Counted from the stretch's first letter, positions 1-7,784 are shown. The stretch: DNA of 40,102 nt from Thermoleophilia bacterium (GCA_020845695.1 JADLFG010000021.1:1-40102); one strand, 5' to 3'. Made by a program: numbers and translations. The notes: generated by a model not told the origin, from the sequence alone.

Positions 1-1
1 C

Positions 2-106
2 GCCGACGGAATCGTCCTCGACCGCCTCACTGCCACCCAGCGGCGCATTCTCGAACTGCTAGAGATCAGGCCTCCCTGGCCCGAGCAAGGAACGCTAGCG
101 GCCTGA
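2..106 (+). pseudogene. C-terminal tail of an unidentified protein, possibly a transposase
   Basis: The reading frame is open from the left edge of the window and gives 34 residues before TGA at 104-106. The tail contains the stretch LTATQRRILELLEI followed by a Pro/Trp-rich end. This kind of LTxxQRxILxLL ending reminds me of the C-termini of some DDE transposases (IS4/IS1634-like), but that is recollection of style, not a firm match. It ends 16 bp before the stop of the convergent pseudo-lysyl-oxidase gene at 123. If it is an insertion sequence, its insertion could have shortened that gene. It could equally be the end of an ordinary chromosomal gene. No terminal inverted repeat could be assigned. 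Confidence 0.3.
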
Positions 107-122
107 AGTGCGGAAGATGGAG

Positions 123-905
123 CTAGCAGGTCTCGGTATCCGCGCAGCGGCGGAGCGTCTTGACCTTGGGCAGCGGCTCGCCCGCGATCCAGGTGAGCTT
201 GAGCAGCGCGGAGGACGCGTTGTTCCCGGTGCTCGTCTCCTGCACGAGCCCGAGCGCGTTGGCCCGGTGCACGAGGACGTAGGTCCCGGTCGGGAGCGAG
301 CCGATGTCGATGAGCTGGCCCTTGCGGCGGGCGGCGTGGCGGTTGGCCCAGCCGACGGAGATCCCTTCCTGGAGCGCGAGGATCGAGCTCTGCTTGCCGC
401 AGCCGACGAGCGTCGCCGACGGGGGCTCGCCCGGGAGCGTGGTTGCCGAGTCCGCGTTCACGTCGTCCCGAACGCAGAAGCCGATCTGGGGCCCGGTGCC
501 GACGAGCGAGTAGTCCTCGGCGCGCCGCAGCTCGTAGGAGAGATACGGCGCGAACCCCCAGCGCTGGTACTCGGTGTCGTACTCGAAGGCCCCCACCGCG
601 GGTAGCGCCCGGGTGCCGCCGTCCGTTCGCTGGACGATCTGGTCGACCGTCATGAGCGGGTCAGCGCCGCTCGCCCGGGAACCGCTGAGCAGGAGAGGGC
701 CGGCGCCGACGTTCGCGACCACCGTGCCGAAGGTCAGGTAGATCCGTCCGGAGCCGTCGCTCGCAGCGATCGCGCTGGGCTTGCCGGGGGCCGATGGATC
801 GAGATCGGGCAGGAGGTCTTGCGCTTCCTGCGCGCGGGCGGGGCTCGCCAGGAGAGCGAGGGCGACGATGATGCCGCCGAGGGTGCTGGAAGAGGTTGGG
901 CCCAT
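123..905 (-). CDS. Exported lysyl-oxidase-fold protein lacking catalytic residues
   Basis: This is a 260-residue exported protein. Residues 1-26 form a signal peptide (hydrophobic IIVALALLA core, then ASPARAQ). The rest follows the lysyl oxidase plan: LLPDL start, GFCVRDD around residue 142, QEGISVGW near 179, GQLIDIGSLP near 196 and a QETSTGNN end. Lysyl oxidases oxidise peptidyl lysine with copper and a lysine-tyrosine quinone. Here the copper-binding HxHxH region reads EYQRWGF (112-118), the cofactor lysine position is Gln140 and the cofactor tyrosine position is His190. I therefore infer a non-enzymatic surface or binding role. ATG at 905 was chosen because it heads the signal peptide; a GTG at 956 falls in a promoter-like element. 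The paralogue in this window (3193-5457) continues into a further beta domain that is absent here. Confidence 0.75.
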   Translation of the reverse strand: MGPTSSSTLGGIIVALALLASPARAQEAQDLLPDLDPSAPGKPSAIAASDGSGRIYLTFGTVVANVGAGPLLLSGSRASGADPLMTVDQIVQRTDGGTRALPAVGAFEYDTEYQRWGFAPYLSYELRRAEDYSLVGTGPQIGFCVRDDVNADSATTLPGEPPSATLVGCGKQSSILALQEGISVGWANRHAARRKGQLIDIGSLPTGTYVLVHRANALGLVQETSTGNNASSALLKLTWIAGEPLPKVKTLRRCADTETC

Positions 906-932
906 CCGCTCCGAGTGCCGTCCGCCGCCGGA

Positions 933-961
933 AGCGTAGACGAGCGCGGAGGGCACGGCAA
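933..961 (-). promoter_or_regulatory. Predicted promoter of the lysyl-oxidase-fold gene
   Basis: Read on the minus strand, TTGCCG (956-961) and TACGCT (933-938) are separated by exactly 17 nt. They lie about 27 bp before the ATG at 905, leaving room for a GGAG close to the start. The match is to the general sigma-70 consensus only. Confidence 0.45.
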
Positions 962-1019
962 GGGCGGAGAGCCGGAGCTACCCTCCTCGCGGGGCAGCTC
1001 CGGCCGGTGTCGCCGAATC

Positions 1020-2393
1020 CTAGAGGCGCCGGAAGGTGTTCCCGACGTTCACCGGGTCGGTCGCCTCCCCGAGGCTCGAGAGCGGGCCGTTGACCGTGGC
1101 GAAGGTCGAGTAGCGCGCTCCGGAGCGAAGCGACGAGCCGATGTTCAGTCCCTGGTGGTAGACGGCCATCGAGCAGCCCTCGCAGACGACGTCAGAGATC
1201 GGCCCCTTCGCCTGCTGGGCGAAGAAGGCACCACCCGAGCCGACGCAGGTCCAGGTGCCGCCGCTCACGTTCCCGGACACGAGGCCGCGGAACGTGATGT
1301 TGTGCCCGTACATCACCTGCACGGCGTCCTGGTGGACGCTCGGGTCGCGGGCCCCGCAGTCGACGCGGCCGGTGATCTCGATGTCGTGCGTGTCGCCCCC
1401 GATCTTGACGCCGTCGCGCTTCACACCCCGGTCACGGCCGTTTCCGCGCACGTCGAGGATCAGGTCGATCGTGCTCGGGTCACCGTCGCCGTAGCAGCCG
1501 GAGAGCCGGATCGCGTCGAAGCCGCCAGTCGCGTTCGACACCTCCGAGACCACGGTGATGGGGAGCTCGCCAAAGGCGGAGAGGGGGCCGCGGCACGCCC
1601 ACTCGCGGTCGGTGACGACGATCAGTGTGCCGCTGCCCGTCGGGGGCCCGGGCGGGCCCGGCGGGGGCTCGGGCGGGGCCGCCGCCACAGGACCGACTCT
1701 CGCCGAGAACGAGCTCGCAGAGCCGTAGGCATTCGTGGCCGTGACGCGGACGCGTACCGCCGAATCGACATCGGCTGCGGTCAGCGCGTATGCGGGAGCA
1801 GTCGCCCCAGGGATCGCCGCGCAGGCGGTCGCCGGATCGAGCGAGACACACCGCTCCCAGCCGTAGGCCGTGGCGATCGGAGCCGTTCCGGACCAGGTCC
1901 CGGGCGTCGCGCTGAGGAGCGCTCCCTCCGCGGGCGACCCGGAGACGGTAGGCGAGCTGCCGACCTGCGGGGCCGCCGGAGCCGGCGGCACGACGGGCGG
2001 CTCCGTCCCGTCACCCGCCTCGACCAGGGGGGTGGGCTCGGACGGGTATCCGACCACTCCGCTCTCGGACGTCGCCTTCACGCGAACGCGGAGCGTCGAC
2101 CCGAGATCGGCGGTCTGGACGACGTACGCCACCGCCACCGCGCCCCCGATCGGCTGGCAGCTCGAGCCGCGCTTGTTGCAGCGCTGCCACTGGTACGAGA
2201 AGGAGATCGGGTAGGGGTCCGTCCACACGCCGGGCGAGGCCGTCAGCGTCTCGCCGACGTGAGCCGTACCGGAGATGGTCGGGCGCGACGTGTTGACGGG
2301 GTCGGCGGCGGCGATGCCGGCGACGACTAGGGCCATGCCCCCCAGCGCAAGGAGCAGGCCGGCGAAATGGAGGTAGCGCGATCGTGTGAGCAT
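1020..2393 (-). CDS. Exported Ig-like/right-handed beta-helix protein
   Basis: This is a 457-residue exported protein. A signal peptide (about 1-30, ending AAADP) is followed by two Ig-like repeats with the SYQWQRC / AYGWERC signature. A Pro/Gly-rich linker (PPEPPPGPPGPP) leads to a C-terminal domain of short repeated beta-strands typical of right-handed parallel beta-helices. That domain carries DPSVHQDAVQV and several Cys residues. Such folds occur in pectate-lyase-like polysaccharide lyases and in structural adhesins; no lyase active site could be assigned. ATG 2393 is preceded by GAGG five bases upstream and directly heads the hydrophobic signal, so it is preferred over more upstream starts. 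It has the same architecture as the gene at 6654-7736, which has one Ig repeat. Both sit beside a lysyl-oxidase-fold gene, which suggests a common role at the cell surface. Confidence 0.75.
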   Translation of the reverse strand: MLTRSRYLHFAGLLLALGGMALVVAGIAAADPVNTSRPTISGTAHVGETLTASPGVWTDPYPISFSYQWQRCNKRGSSCQPIGGAVAVAYVVQTADLGSTLRVRVKATSESGVVGYPSEPTPLVEAGDGTEPPVVPPAPAAPQVGSSPTVSGSPAEGALLSATPGTWSGTAPIATAYGWERCVSLDPATACAAIPGATAPAYALTAADVDSAVRVRVTATNAYGSASSFSARVGPVAAAPPEPPPGPPGPPTGSGTLIVVTDREWACRGPLSAFGELPITVVSEVSNATGGFDAIRLSGCYGDGDPSTIDLILDVRGNGRDRGVKRDGVKIGGDTHDIEITGRVDCGARDPSVHQDAVQVMYGHNITFRGLVSGNVSGGTWTCVGSGGAFFAQQAKGPISDVVCEGCSMAVYHQGLNIGSSLRSGARYSTFATVNGPLSSLGEATDPVNVGNTFRRL

Positions 2394-2539
2394 GCGAGCC
2401 TCATCGGCGGACGCGGTCTCCGGCAAGATGCGCAGAAGGGGGTACGCCACTCGGGGGGAAGCGCGCTTGTGATCGAGCCCGACAAGCCGACCGTCGTCTC
2501 GACCGTCGTCTCGCCCAGCGTGACCGGAGGCGGCGACGC

Positions 2540-3079
2540 GTGAGCGTATGCCGGCGCGGCTCCTTGCTCGGCTGCGGCCTCGTGCTGGCCGCTCTCCTCG
2601 CGCTCGTCTCCCTGGGGATTGCCGCGGTCACCGAGCGACCGGCCCGGACCGTCCGCGTCGAGCGCGAGATCGCGGCCCCGCCGGAACGGGTGTGGGAGGT
2701 TCTCACCGCCTTCGAGGAGTACCCGGAATGGAACCCGGTCATAACCCGCGTGCGGGGCCAGCTCGTGCAGGGCTCGACGCTCCGGCTGCGGCTCGAGCTG
2801 CCCGGCAGCGAGCCCGACGACGTTGAGGCGAACGTGTCGGAGGTGCGGCCGGTGCGACTCCTGGGGTGGGACGACCGGCTCTTCCTGCCCGGTCTGCGCG
2901 ACCGCGAGTACCAGCTCTCCATCAGCGGTCTCGGGTCTGCCCGAACGCTACTGTCCGGGCAGGTGCGCTTCGAGGGGCTGCTCGCGCCCTTCGTCGGCCG
3001 GGCCGCCGTCGCCGAGGGGCTCGAGCGCATGGTCGACGCCCTCGCGCTCCGGGTGACGGAGCCCGCCGAGCCCGGGTAG
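2540..3079 (+). CDS. Membrane-anchored SRPBCC (START-like) protein
   Basis: This is a 179-residue protein. Residues 9-29 form one hydrophobic helix (LLGCGLVLAALLALVSLGIAAV), which should act as an uncleaved anchor. The rest fits the SRPBCC / polyketide cyclase fold: VEREIAAPPERVWEVLTAFEEYPEWNPVI near residues 40-68 is the family's typical N-terminal strand-helix, and a long C-terminal helix (LERMVDALALRV) closes the cavity. The fold binds hydrophobic ligands; the ligand here is unknown. The GTG start has GGAGG at 2526-2530 with a 9-nt gap. It is divergent from the beta-helix gene ending at 1020 and lies 113 bp before the ATP-grasp fusion, so it may serve envelope assembly. That link is inference from position only. 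Confidence 0.75.
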   Translation: MSVCRRGSLLGCGLVLAALLALVSLGIAAVTERPARTVRVEREIAAPPERVWEVLTAFEEYPEWNPVITRVRGQLVQGSTLRLRLELPGSEPDDVEANVSEVRPVRLLGWDDRLFLPGLRDREYQLSISGLGSARTLLSGQVRFEGLLAPFVGRAAVAEGLERMVDALALRVTEPAEPG

Positions 3080-3143
3080 CGATCGCAGCCCGTCAGCGGC
3101 GAGGTCGAGGACCCGCCGCCGGCGCCGGCTGGACCGGGCGTTC

Positions 3144-3172
3144 TTGCGCTTCTCGCGCGGCCTCTCTAGGGT
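3144..3172 (+). promoter_or_regulatory. Predicted promoter of the ATP-grasp fusion gene
   Basis: TTGCGC (3144-3149) and TAGGGT (3167-3172) are spaced by 17 nt. They lie 20 bp before the GTG start at 3193, which has GGGAGG at 3179-3184 as ribosome binding site. The same TCTAGGGTG string occurs before the gene at 11784. Confidence 0.45.
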
Positions 3173-3192
3173 GCGAACGGGAGGGTGACAGG

Positions 3193-5457
3193 GTGAAGGT
3201 CATCGTGCTCGACTGCTATAGCCGGATGGGCCTCGCGGTCGTCAACAGCCTGACCCGGGACTGGACGCTCGTCGGCGGCACGCCCGGGCACGGCTCGCGG
3301 GATCAGAGCCGCCTCGCGGGCTACCTGCGGTCGAGCCGTCTCGAGGCGGTCTTCCGTTACCCGCCGCCGGTCCGCGATCCGGCTGGCTTTCGGGCCAGCG
3401 TCGCCGGGGCCTGCGAGCTTCACAGAGCCGACGCCGTCTTTCCCTGCACGTCGGCCACCGCCGTTGCGCTCGCACGCTGGCGGGCCGAGGAGCCGGTCCC
3501 GGCTCCCTTCGTGGTGGAGGACGACCGCAAGCTCTCGCTGCTCGCAGACAAGTGGCTGACGATCGAGCTCTGCCGCGAGGTGGGCGTGCCGACGCCTGCG
3601 AGCGTCCTTCCCGGTCCCGGCGGGGAAGGGCTGGAGCGCCTCGAGCCGCCCCTGGTGGTCAAGCCGCGCGTGTCGGAGGCGGCCCGGGGGATCCGCTTCT
3701 TCGGCGACAGAGAGGCGGCGCGGGCCTTCCTCGCCGGCGCCGCAGCGGTCGGTTACGACGTCCCAGGCGAGAGCGCGTACGTCGTCCAGTCGGTGGTGCC
3801 GGGCGAGATCCACGGCGCCTGCGCCTGCGGCCAGGGCGGGCATCCGGTCTCGATGCTGACAAACCACCGGCTCCTGACGAAGTTCGAGTTCGGCGGCAAC
3901 GGCCTGGTGCACGAGACGACCTACGAGCCGGAGATCATCGGCTACGCCGAGCGCCTGATGGCACGGCTCGAGTGGAACGGGCCCGTGAACTTCGAGTTCA
4001 TTCGCGATCGAGCCGGCCGCTACCACATGCTGGAGGCGAATCCGCGCCTCTGGGGGAGCACCGAGCTCGCCGTCGCCGCCGGCCTTAATGTCCCCCAGCA
4101 GGCGCTCGAGGTGCTCGCGCTTGGCCGCCCGCTGGTTGCGCAGGAGGGGTATTCGGTCGGGATGCGGTCGCGCTGGCTCACGCTGGGATCCCTGGCCGCG
4201 TGTCTTCGCCGCCCCCGCACCCCGCGCCAGCTCGGCGGGCGGCTCTGGCTGCTCCTGGGGCCGTACCGGGGCCCCGCGGTGTCGAACGTACGCCGCCGCA
4301 ACCTGCGCCACCTGCTTGGGATGGCGGTCGAGAACGCCAGGGGCCGGCGCGAGCGCGCGCGGACGCGCTCGACGGCGGGCGCCGCGGGCGCCGCCACGCT
4401 CCTGGCGGCCGCCCTGGCGCTTCTCCCTGCGTCCGCCCTCGGGCAGGGGAACACCGAGCTGCTTCCGGATCTGCATCCGACTCCGCCCGGGAAGGCGGCC
4501 GCGGTCAGCCCGGCTGACGGCTCGGGTCGTACCTACCTGACCTTCGGCGTCACGGTCGAGAACACCGGCACGGGCCCGCTCGTGCTCTCGGGCCATCGTG
4601 ACGGCCTGAGCCAGCCGGCCATGACCGCCGACCAGCTGATCCAGCTCGCCGACGGGAGCACCCGAACGGTGCCGACAGTTGGCACGCTCACGTACGACCT
4701 GGAGCGACGCCGCTGGGGGTTCGGTCCCGGATACCTCTCCTACGAGCTGCGTCGCGTCGACGATGACGCGATCGTGGGCACGAGCCCGGCGGTCGGGTTC
4801 TGCCTCCAGGACGATGTCGATCTGGACACGACGGCGCTCCTGCCGGGAGAGCCGGCGGCGGCCGTCTACGACGGCTGCGGCAGCGGCGAGCGCAATGCCC
4901 TCACCGTCCAGGAGGGACTTTCGGTCGGCTACGGGAACCGGCATGTCAAGAACCAGAGCGGGCAGCTCGTGGACATCACCTCGCTTCCGGATGGTGAGTA
5001 CGTGCTCGTGCTCCGAGCTAACGTGGCGGGACTCGTCCACGAGTCGTCGCTCGAGAACAACACCTCGTCCACCCTGCTCGCGGTGCGCCGCGAGTCGGGG
5101 GCCGCGCTTCCGACGGTGGAGACGCTGCGGGTGTGCCCGAACAGCGACCGCTGCCGCCCCGACGAGGTGGTGGAGGCAACCCTGAGAAGCGCGCGATTCT
5201 CGTCCAGCGGCAGCCGGCGCACGCTCGTCGTCAAGCTGACGCTCGGGGAGAGGGTCAGGGTCACCGCCAGCCTCCTGCGTGGGAGCACGGTCCTGGCGGA
5301 GGAGCGGGAGATCCTCCGGGCGGGGCGGCGTAGCTTGCGCTTGCCCCTGGCGTCCCGGGCCAAGGGCGGGAAGGCGACACTGAAGCTCGTGTTCGAGGAC
5401 ACCGCCGACAACACGCAGATCCTCAGGCAGCGAGTGCTGGTGCCGGCCGCCGGCTAG
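3193..5457 (+). CDS. ATP-grasp enzyme fused to an exported lysyl-oxidase-fold domain
   Basis: This is a 754-residue protein with no stop between two very different halves. Residues 1-380 are an ATP-grasp ligase: N-terminal nucleotide-binding-like strand (MKVIVLDCYSRMG), Lys in VVKPRV (157) and metal-binding EANPRLWGS (281-289). The family couples ATP hydrolysis to joining a carboxylate to an amine or thiol; the substrate is unknown. Residues 395-416 form a hydrophobic stretch ending LLPASALGQ, like a signal peptide. Residues 418-654 are a lysyl-oxidase fold, again without ligands: ERRRWGF at 504-510 in place of the copper histidines, Ala533 for the cofactor lysine and His584 for the tyrosine. 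A beta-sandwich-like domain (655-754) ends the protein. If translated whole, the ATP-grasp half is cytoplasmic and the rest is outside. An internal start at ATG 4321 is possible but has no clear ribosome binding site. Confidence 0.7.
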   Translation: MKVIVLDCYSRMGLAVVNSLTRDWTLVGGTPGHGSRDQSRLAGYLRSSRLEAVFRYPPPVRDPAGFRASVAGACELHRADAVFPCTSATAVALARWRAEEPVPAPFVVEDDRKLSLLADKWLTIELCREVGVPTPASVLPGPGGEGLERLEPPLVVKPRVSEAARGIRFFGDREAARAFLAGAAAVGYDVPGESAYVVQSVVPGEIHGACACGQGGHPVSMLTNHRLLTKFEFGGNGLVHETTYEPEIIGYAERLMARLEWNGPVNFEFIRDRAGRYHMLEANPRLWGSTELAVAAGLNVPQQALEVLALGRPLVAQEGYSVGMRSRWLTLGSLAACLRRPRTPRQLGGRLWLLLGPYRGPAVSNVRRRNLRHLLGMAVENARGRRERARTRSTAGAAGAATLLAAALALLPASALGQGNTELLPDLHPTPPGKAAAVSPADGSGRTYLTFGVTVENTGTGPLVLSGHRDGLSQPAMTADQLIQLADGSTRTVPTVGTLTYDLERRRWGFGPGYLSYELRRVDDDAIVGTSPAVGFCLQDDVDLDTTALLPGEPAAAVYDGCGSGERNALTVQEGLSVGYGNRHVKNQSGQLVDITSLPDGEYVLVLRANVAGLVHESSLENNTSSTLLAVRRESGAALPTVETLRVCPNSDRCRPDEVVEATLRSARFSSSGSRRTLVVKLTLGERVRVTASLLRGSTVLAEEREILRAGRRSLRLPLASRAKGGKATLKLVFEDTADNTQILRQRVLVPAAG

Positions 5458-5461
5458 GCCA

Positions 5462-6616
5462 GTGGGGAGACCCCGGAGCGGCATCGAGCGAGCGCTCGCC
5501 CGGAGGGCGAAGGTCCTCGCCTACGGAGCGCTGCCGGAGCGCCGGCAGCGGGCGTACGTTGCCCGGACCTTCCGCCGGATGGCCGAGCATTGCCTGCTGA
5601 CGGGCTCGCCCCTCTACCACAGGCTCCTGCGTGGCGCCGCAGCCGACATCGAGGCAGGAGGGCCGTGCTGGGCAGTCGTGCGCGGCCACGAGCGTCCCTG
5701 GGGGAGCGCGCCCCTTCGCCTCATGGGCGCCGTTCACCGGCTGGTCCTGTGCGGGCGGGCCCCGGCGCTGGCGCCGTATTACCCTTCGGTGACCGGGGTG
5801 GCGACCACCCCGCCGGACGTCCCCGACGGAGTCTGGCCCGCGTTTCGCGACGAGGTCAGGGCGAGCACCACCGTCCTGCGCGAGCTGGTCTCGCACCCCG
5901 TGCAGACGAACGAGGTGGGGCGTTGCGCCGTTCTCGCCAGCGGGTTTCTCCTCGTGGCCAGGGAGACGGCTCTCCCCCTGCGGCTGCTCGAGCTCGGCGC
6001 GAGCGCCGGTCTCAACCTCCGCTGGGACCACTACCGGTACGGTTCGGGCGCGGCGGTGTTCGGCGATCCGGAGTCGCCGGTCCACCTCGACGAGCCAGCC
6101 CTTCGCGACCGCCCGTTGATCGGCGCCGAGGCCGTCGTGACCGAGCGCAGCGGCTGCGACCTGGCTCCGGTGGACGCGACCTCTCCCGAGGGCGTCCTCA
6201 CTCTCAAGTCCTACCTCTGGGCGGATCAGGTGGAGCGGTTCGGACGCCTCGAGGGCGCGCTTCAGGTGGCGGGCCGTGTACCCGTACGCCTGGAGCGGGA
6301 TTCTGCGCCCCGCTGGCTCGCGAAGGAGCTTCGTCGTCCCGCGCCCGGGGTGGCGACCGTTGTCTACCACTCCTACCTCCAGCAGTACCTCGGTCCCGCG
6401 GATGCCGCGCGGCTCAAACTCGCCCTTGCGGGCGCCGCCCGGCGGGCCACGCCGCAGGCGCCCCTCGCCTGGCTGCGCTTCGAGCCGGCCGGCGTGCGCG
6501 GGAAGCTGCGTCTCTCGCTCTGGCCTCGCGGGCTCGAGCTTGCGATCGCCTCCGCGACCGATGTCGGCCGCGAGATCCACTGGCTGCTCGACCGCGCCGG
6601 GGCCCCGCTCGCGTAG
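5462..6616 (+). CDS. DUF2332 family protein
   Basis: This is a 384-residue protein matching the DUF2332 family. It has the typical N-terminal helical part (RMAEHCLLTGSPLYHRLLRGAAADI), then LLELGASAGLNLRWDHYRY followed by GDPESPVHLDE. The ELGASAGLNL element looks like the SAM-binding loop (motif I) of Rossmann methyltransferases, so methyl transfer is a reasonable guess, but the family has no proven activity that I know of. The GTG start lies 4 bp after the stop of the ATP-grasp fusion, so the two are probably co-transcribed. There is no signal peptide, so it is cytoplasmic. A later ATG at 5580 would remove conserved N-terminal helix and is less likely. The stop codon lies in the loop of a strong hairpin. 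Confidence 0.75.
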   Translation: MGRPRSGIERALARRAKVLAYGALPERRQRAYVARTFRRMAEHCLLTGSPLYHRLLRGAAADIEAGGPCWAVVRGHERPWGSAPLRLMGAVHRLVLCGRAPALAPYYPSVTGVATTPPDVPDGVWPAFRDEVRASTTVLRELVSHPVQTNEVGRCAVLASGFLLVARETALPLRLLELGASAGLNLRWDHYRYGSGAAVFGDPESPVHLDEPALRDRPLIGAEAVVTERSGCDLAPVDATSPEGVLTLKSYLWADQVERFGRLEGALQVAGRVPVRLERDSAPRWLAKELRRPAPGVATVVYHSYLQQYLGPADAARLKLALAGAARRATPQAPLAWLRFEPAGVRGKLRLSLWPRGLELAIASATDVGREIHWLLDRAGAPLA

Positions 6617-6630
6617 GAGCGGGGCCCCGG
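6597..6630. terminator. Symmetrical terminator hairpin between convergent genes
   Basis: The arms 6597-6610 and 6617-6630 are perfectly complementary over 14 bp, with a 6-nt loop (GCGTAG) that contains the stop codon of the plus-strand DUF2332 gene. The stem is almost all G-C. The element lies between two convergent genes (ends at 6616 and 6654), so it can end transcription from both sides. There is no T-tract on either side. Confidence 0.65.
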
Positions 6631-6653
6631 GGAACCCCGGCAGCGCGTGCCGC

Positions 6654-7736
6654 CTACGCGCCGCTCGTGCAGCGCGGGTCGCCCCGCGCGAGCAGCGTGT
6701 TGCTCTGGTTGACGGGCTGGACGGCTCCGTCCTGGATGCGGATGGCCTGGCCGGCTCGGCCCTGGCAGACGACAGAGTTGCGGATGCCGGAGCGGAGCGA
6801 CACCTTGATGTTCACCGTCGAGTTGGCCGGGAGGAGGTAGCAGCCGTCGCAGACGACGTCCGTCGGCATGTGCTCCCCGGCGCTGAAGAACAGAGCGGCG
6901 TTCGGCGAGGTCGGACAGTCGATGCGGAGGTTCTGGAAGACGATCCGGGCTCCCGCGTGAACCTGGATCCCGTCCTGGTGCACGCTCCCCGCCCTGGCGT
7001 GACAGGCGATGTAGCCGCCGCCGATGACGAGGTCGTGTGACCCGCCGTGGACCTTGATCCCGTCCTCCCGCCACTGGTCGATCTCGATCCGGCCGATCCG
7101 GCCGGTGCATCCCGACTTGAGAAACACGGCGTTGTTCGCGGAGGCACCGGCCCGGATGGTCACCTTGACGAGGTCGAGGTTCACCGGTCCGCTGCACGTC
7201 CAGCTCCGGTCGGTGACGACGACCGACTGGCCGGACGGCGGGGTCGGGTCCGGCTCCCCCGGCGCCTGCCCCGGTCCGGGCGGAGGAGTCGGGTCGGGGG
7301 TCGAGGTGCCGGCCCTCACCGCCCTCGTGCGGCTGGACCGCGCCGAGTCGGAGCCGTAGGCGTTCGTCGCCGTCACGCGGACGCGAAGCTCGCGGTTGAC
7401 GTCGGCGTCGACGAGTTGGTAGATCGGGCCCGTGGCGCCGGCAATCGTGTAGCAGTCGCCGCGGCAGCGCAGCCACTGGTAGCTGAACGAGATCGGGGAC
7501 GCGCCGCTCCACGTGCCCGGCGCCGCGGTCAGCAGCGCCCCCTCTGTCAGTGACCCGGAGATGGTCGGCCGGGTGAGGCTCTCGGGAGCGCTCTCGGCGC
7601 CGCTCGCCGACGGGATCGCGAGGGCACCGAACAGCGTCGCAAGCACCGCCACCGTGACGGGGCGCATGCGCCCGGGGATACGCCCGAGGCGCCGGCGCTG
7701 CGGCGTCGGGCTCTGGGACTTCGCTCTCGTACTCAA
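6654..7736 (-). CDS. Exported Ig-like/right-handed beta-helix protein
   Basis: This is a 360-residue exported protein. After a basic N-terminus (about 1-24) comes a signal peptide (VAVLATLFGALAIPSASGAES). Next is one Ig-like repeat with SFSYQWLRC, a Pro-rich linker (PDPTPPPGPGQ) and a C-terminal beta-helix domain with AGSVHQDGIQV and repeated Cys residues. It shares VVTDRxWxC at the helix-domain start and the SVHQD motif with the protein at 1020-2393, so the two are paralogues; this one has one Ig repeat instead of two. The start is taken as TTG at 7736 because AGGAGG lies exactly five bases upstream; the GTG at 7742 would overlap that site. It is probably surface-bound. A lyase activity cannot be excluded. 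Confidence 0.75.
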   Translation of the reverse strand: MSTRAKSQSPTPQRRRLGRIPGRMRPVTVAVLATLFGALAIPSASGAESAPESLTRPTISGSLTEGALLTAAPGTWSGASPISFSYQWLRCRGDCYTIAGATGPIYQLVDADVNRELRVRVTATNAYGSDSARSSRTRAVRAGTSTPDPTPPPGPGQAPGEPDPTPPSGQSVVVTDRSWTCSGPVNLDLVKVTIRAGASANNAVFLKSGCTGRIGRIEIDQWREDGIKVHGGSHDLVIGGGYIACHARAGSVHQDGIQVHAGARIVFQNLRIDCPTSPNAALFFSAGEHMPTDVVCDGCYLLPANSTVNIKVSLRSGIRNSVVCQGRAGQAIRIQDGAVQPVNQSNTLLARGDPRCTSGA

Positions 7737-7784
7737 TAGCACCTCCTATCTCTTCGCTCCTCTACAAGGTCAGATCCCGACGCG

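Noticed and set aside
906..956. Longer N-terminus of the first lysyl-oxidase-fold protein from GTG 956
   Set aside because: It would place 17 residues before the signal peptide and overlap the predicted promoter.
2469..2543. A 24-codon frame starting at GTG and ending at the SRPBCC start
   Set aside because: The overlap looked like a leader peptide, but it is simply the tandem repeat region read in frame, without a convincing ribosome binding site.
3166..5484. A 772-codon minus-strand open frame opposite the ATP-grasp fusion
   Set aside because: It has mirror-frame composition and no recognisable motif; the plus strand has ATP-grasp and lysyl-oxidase-like signatures.
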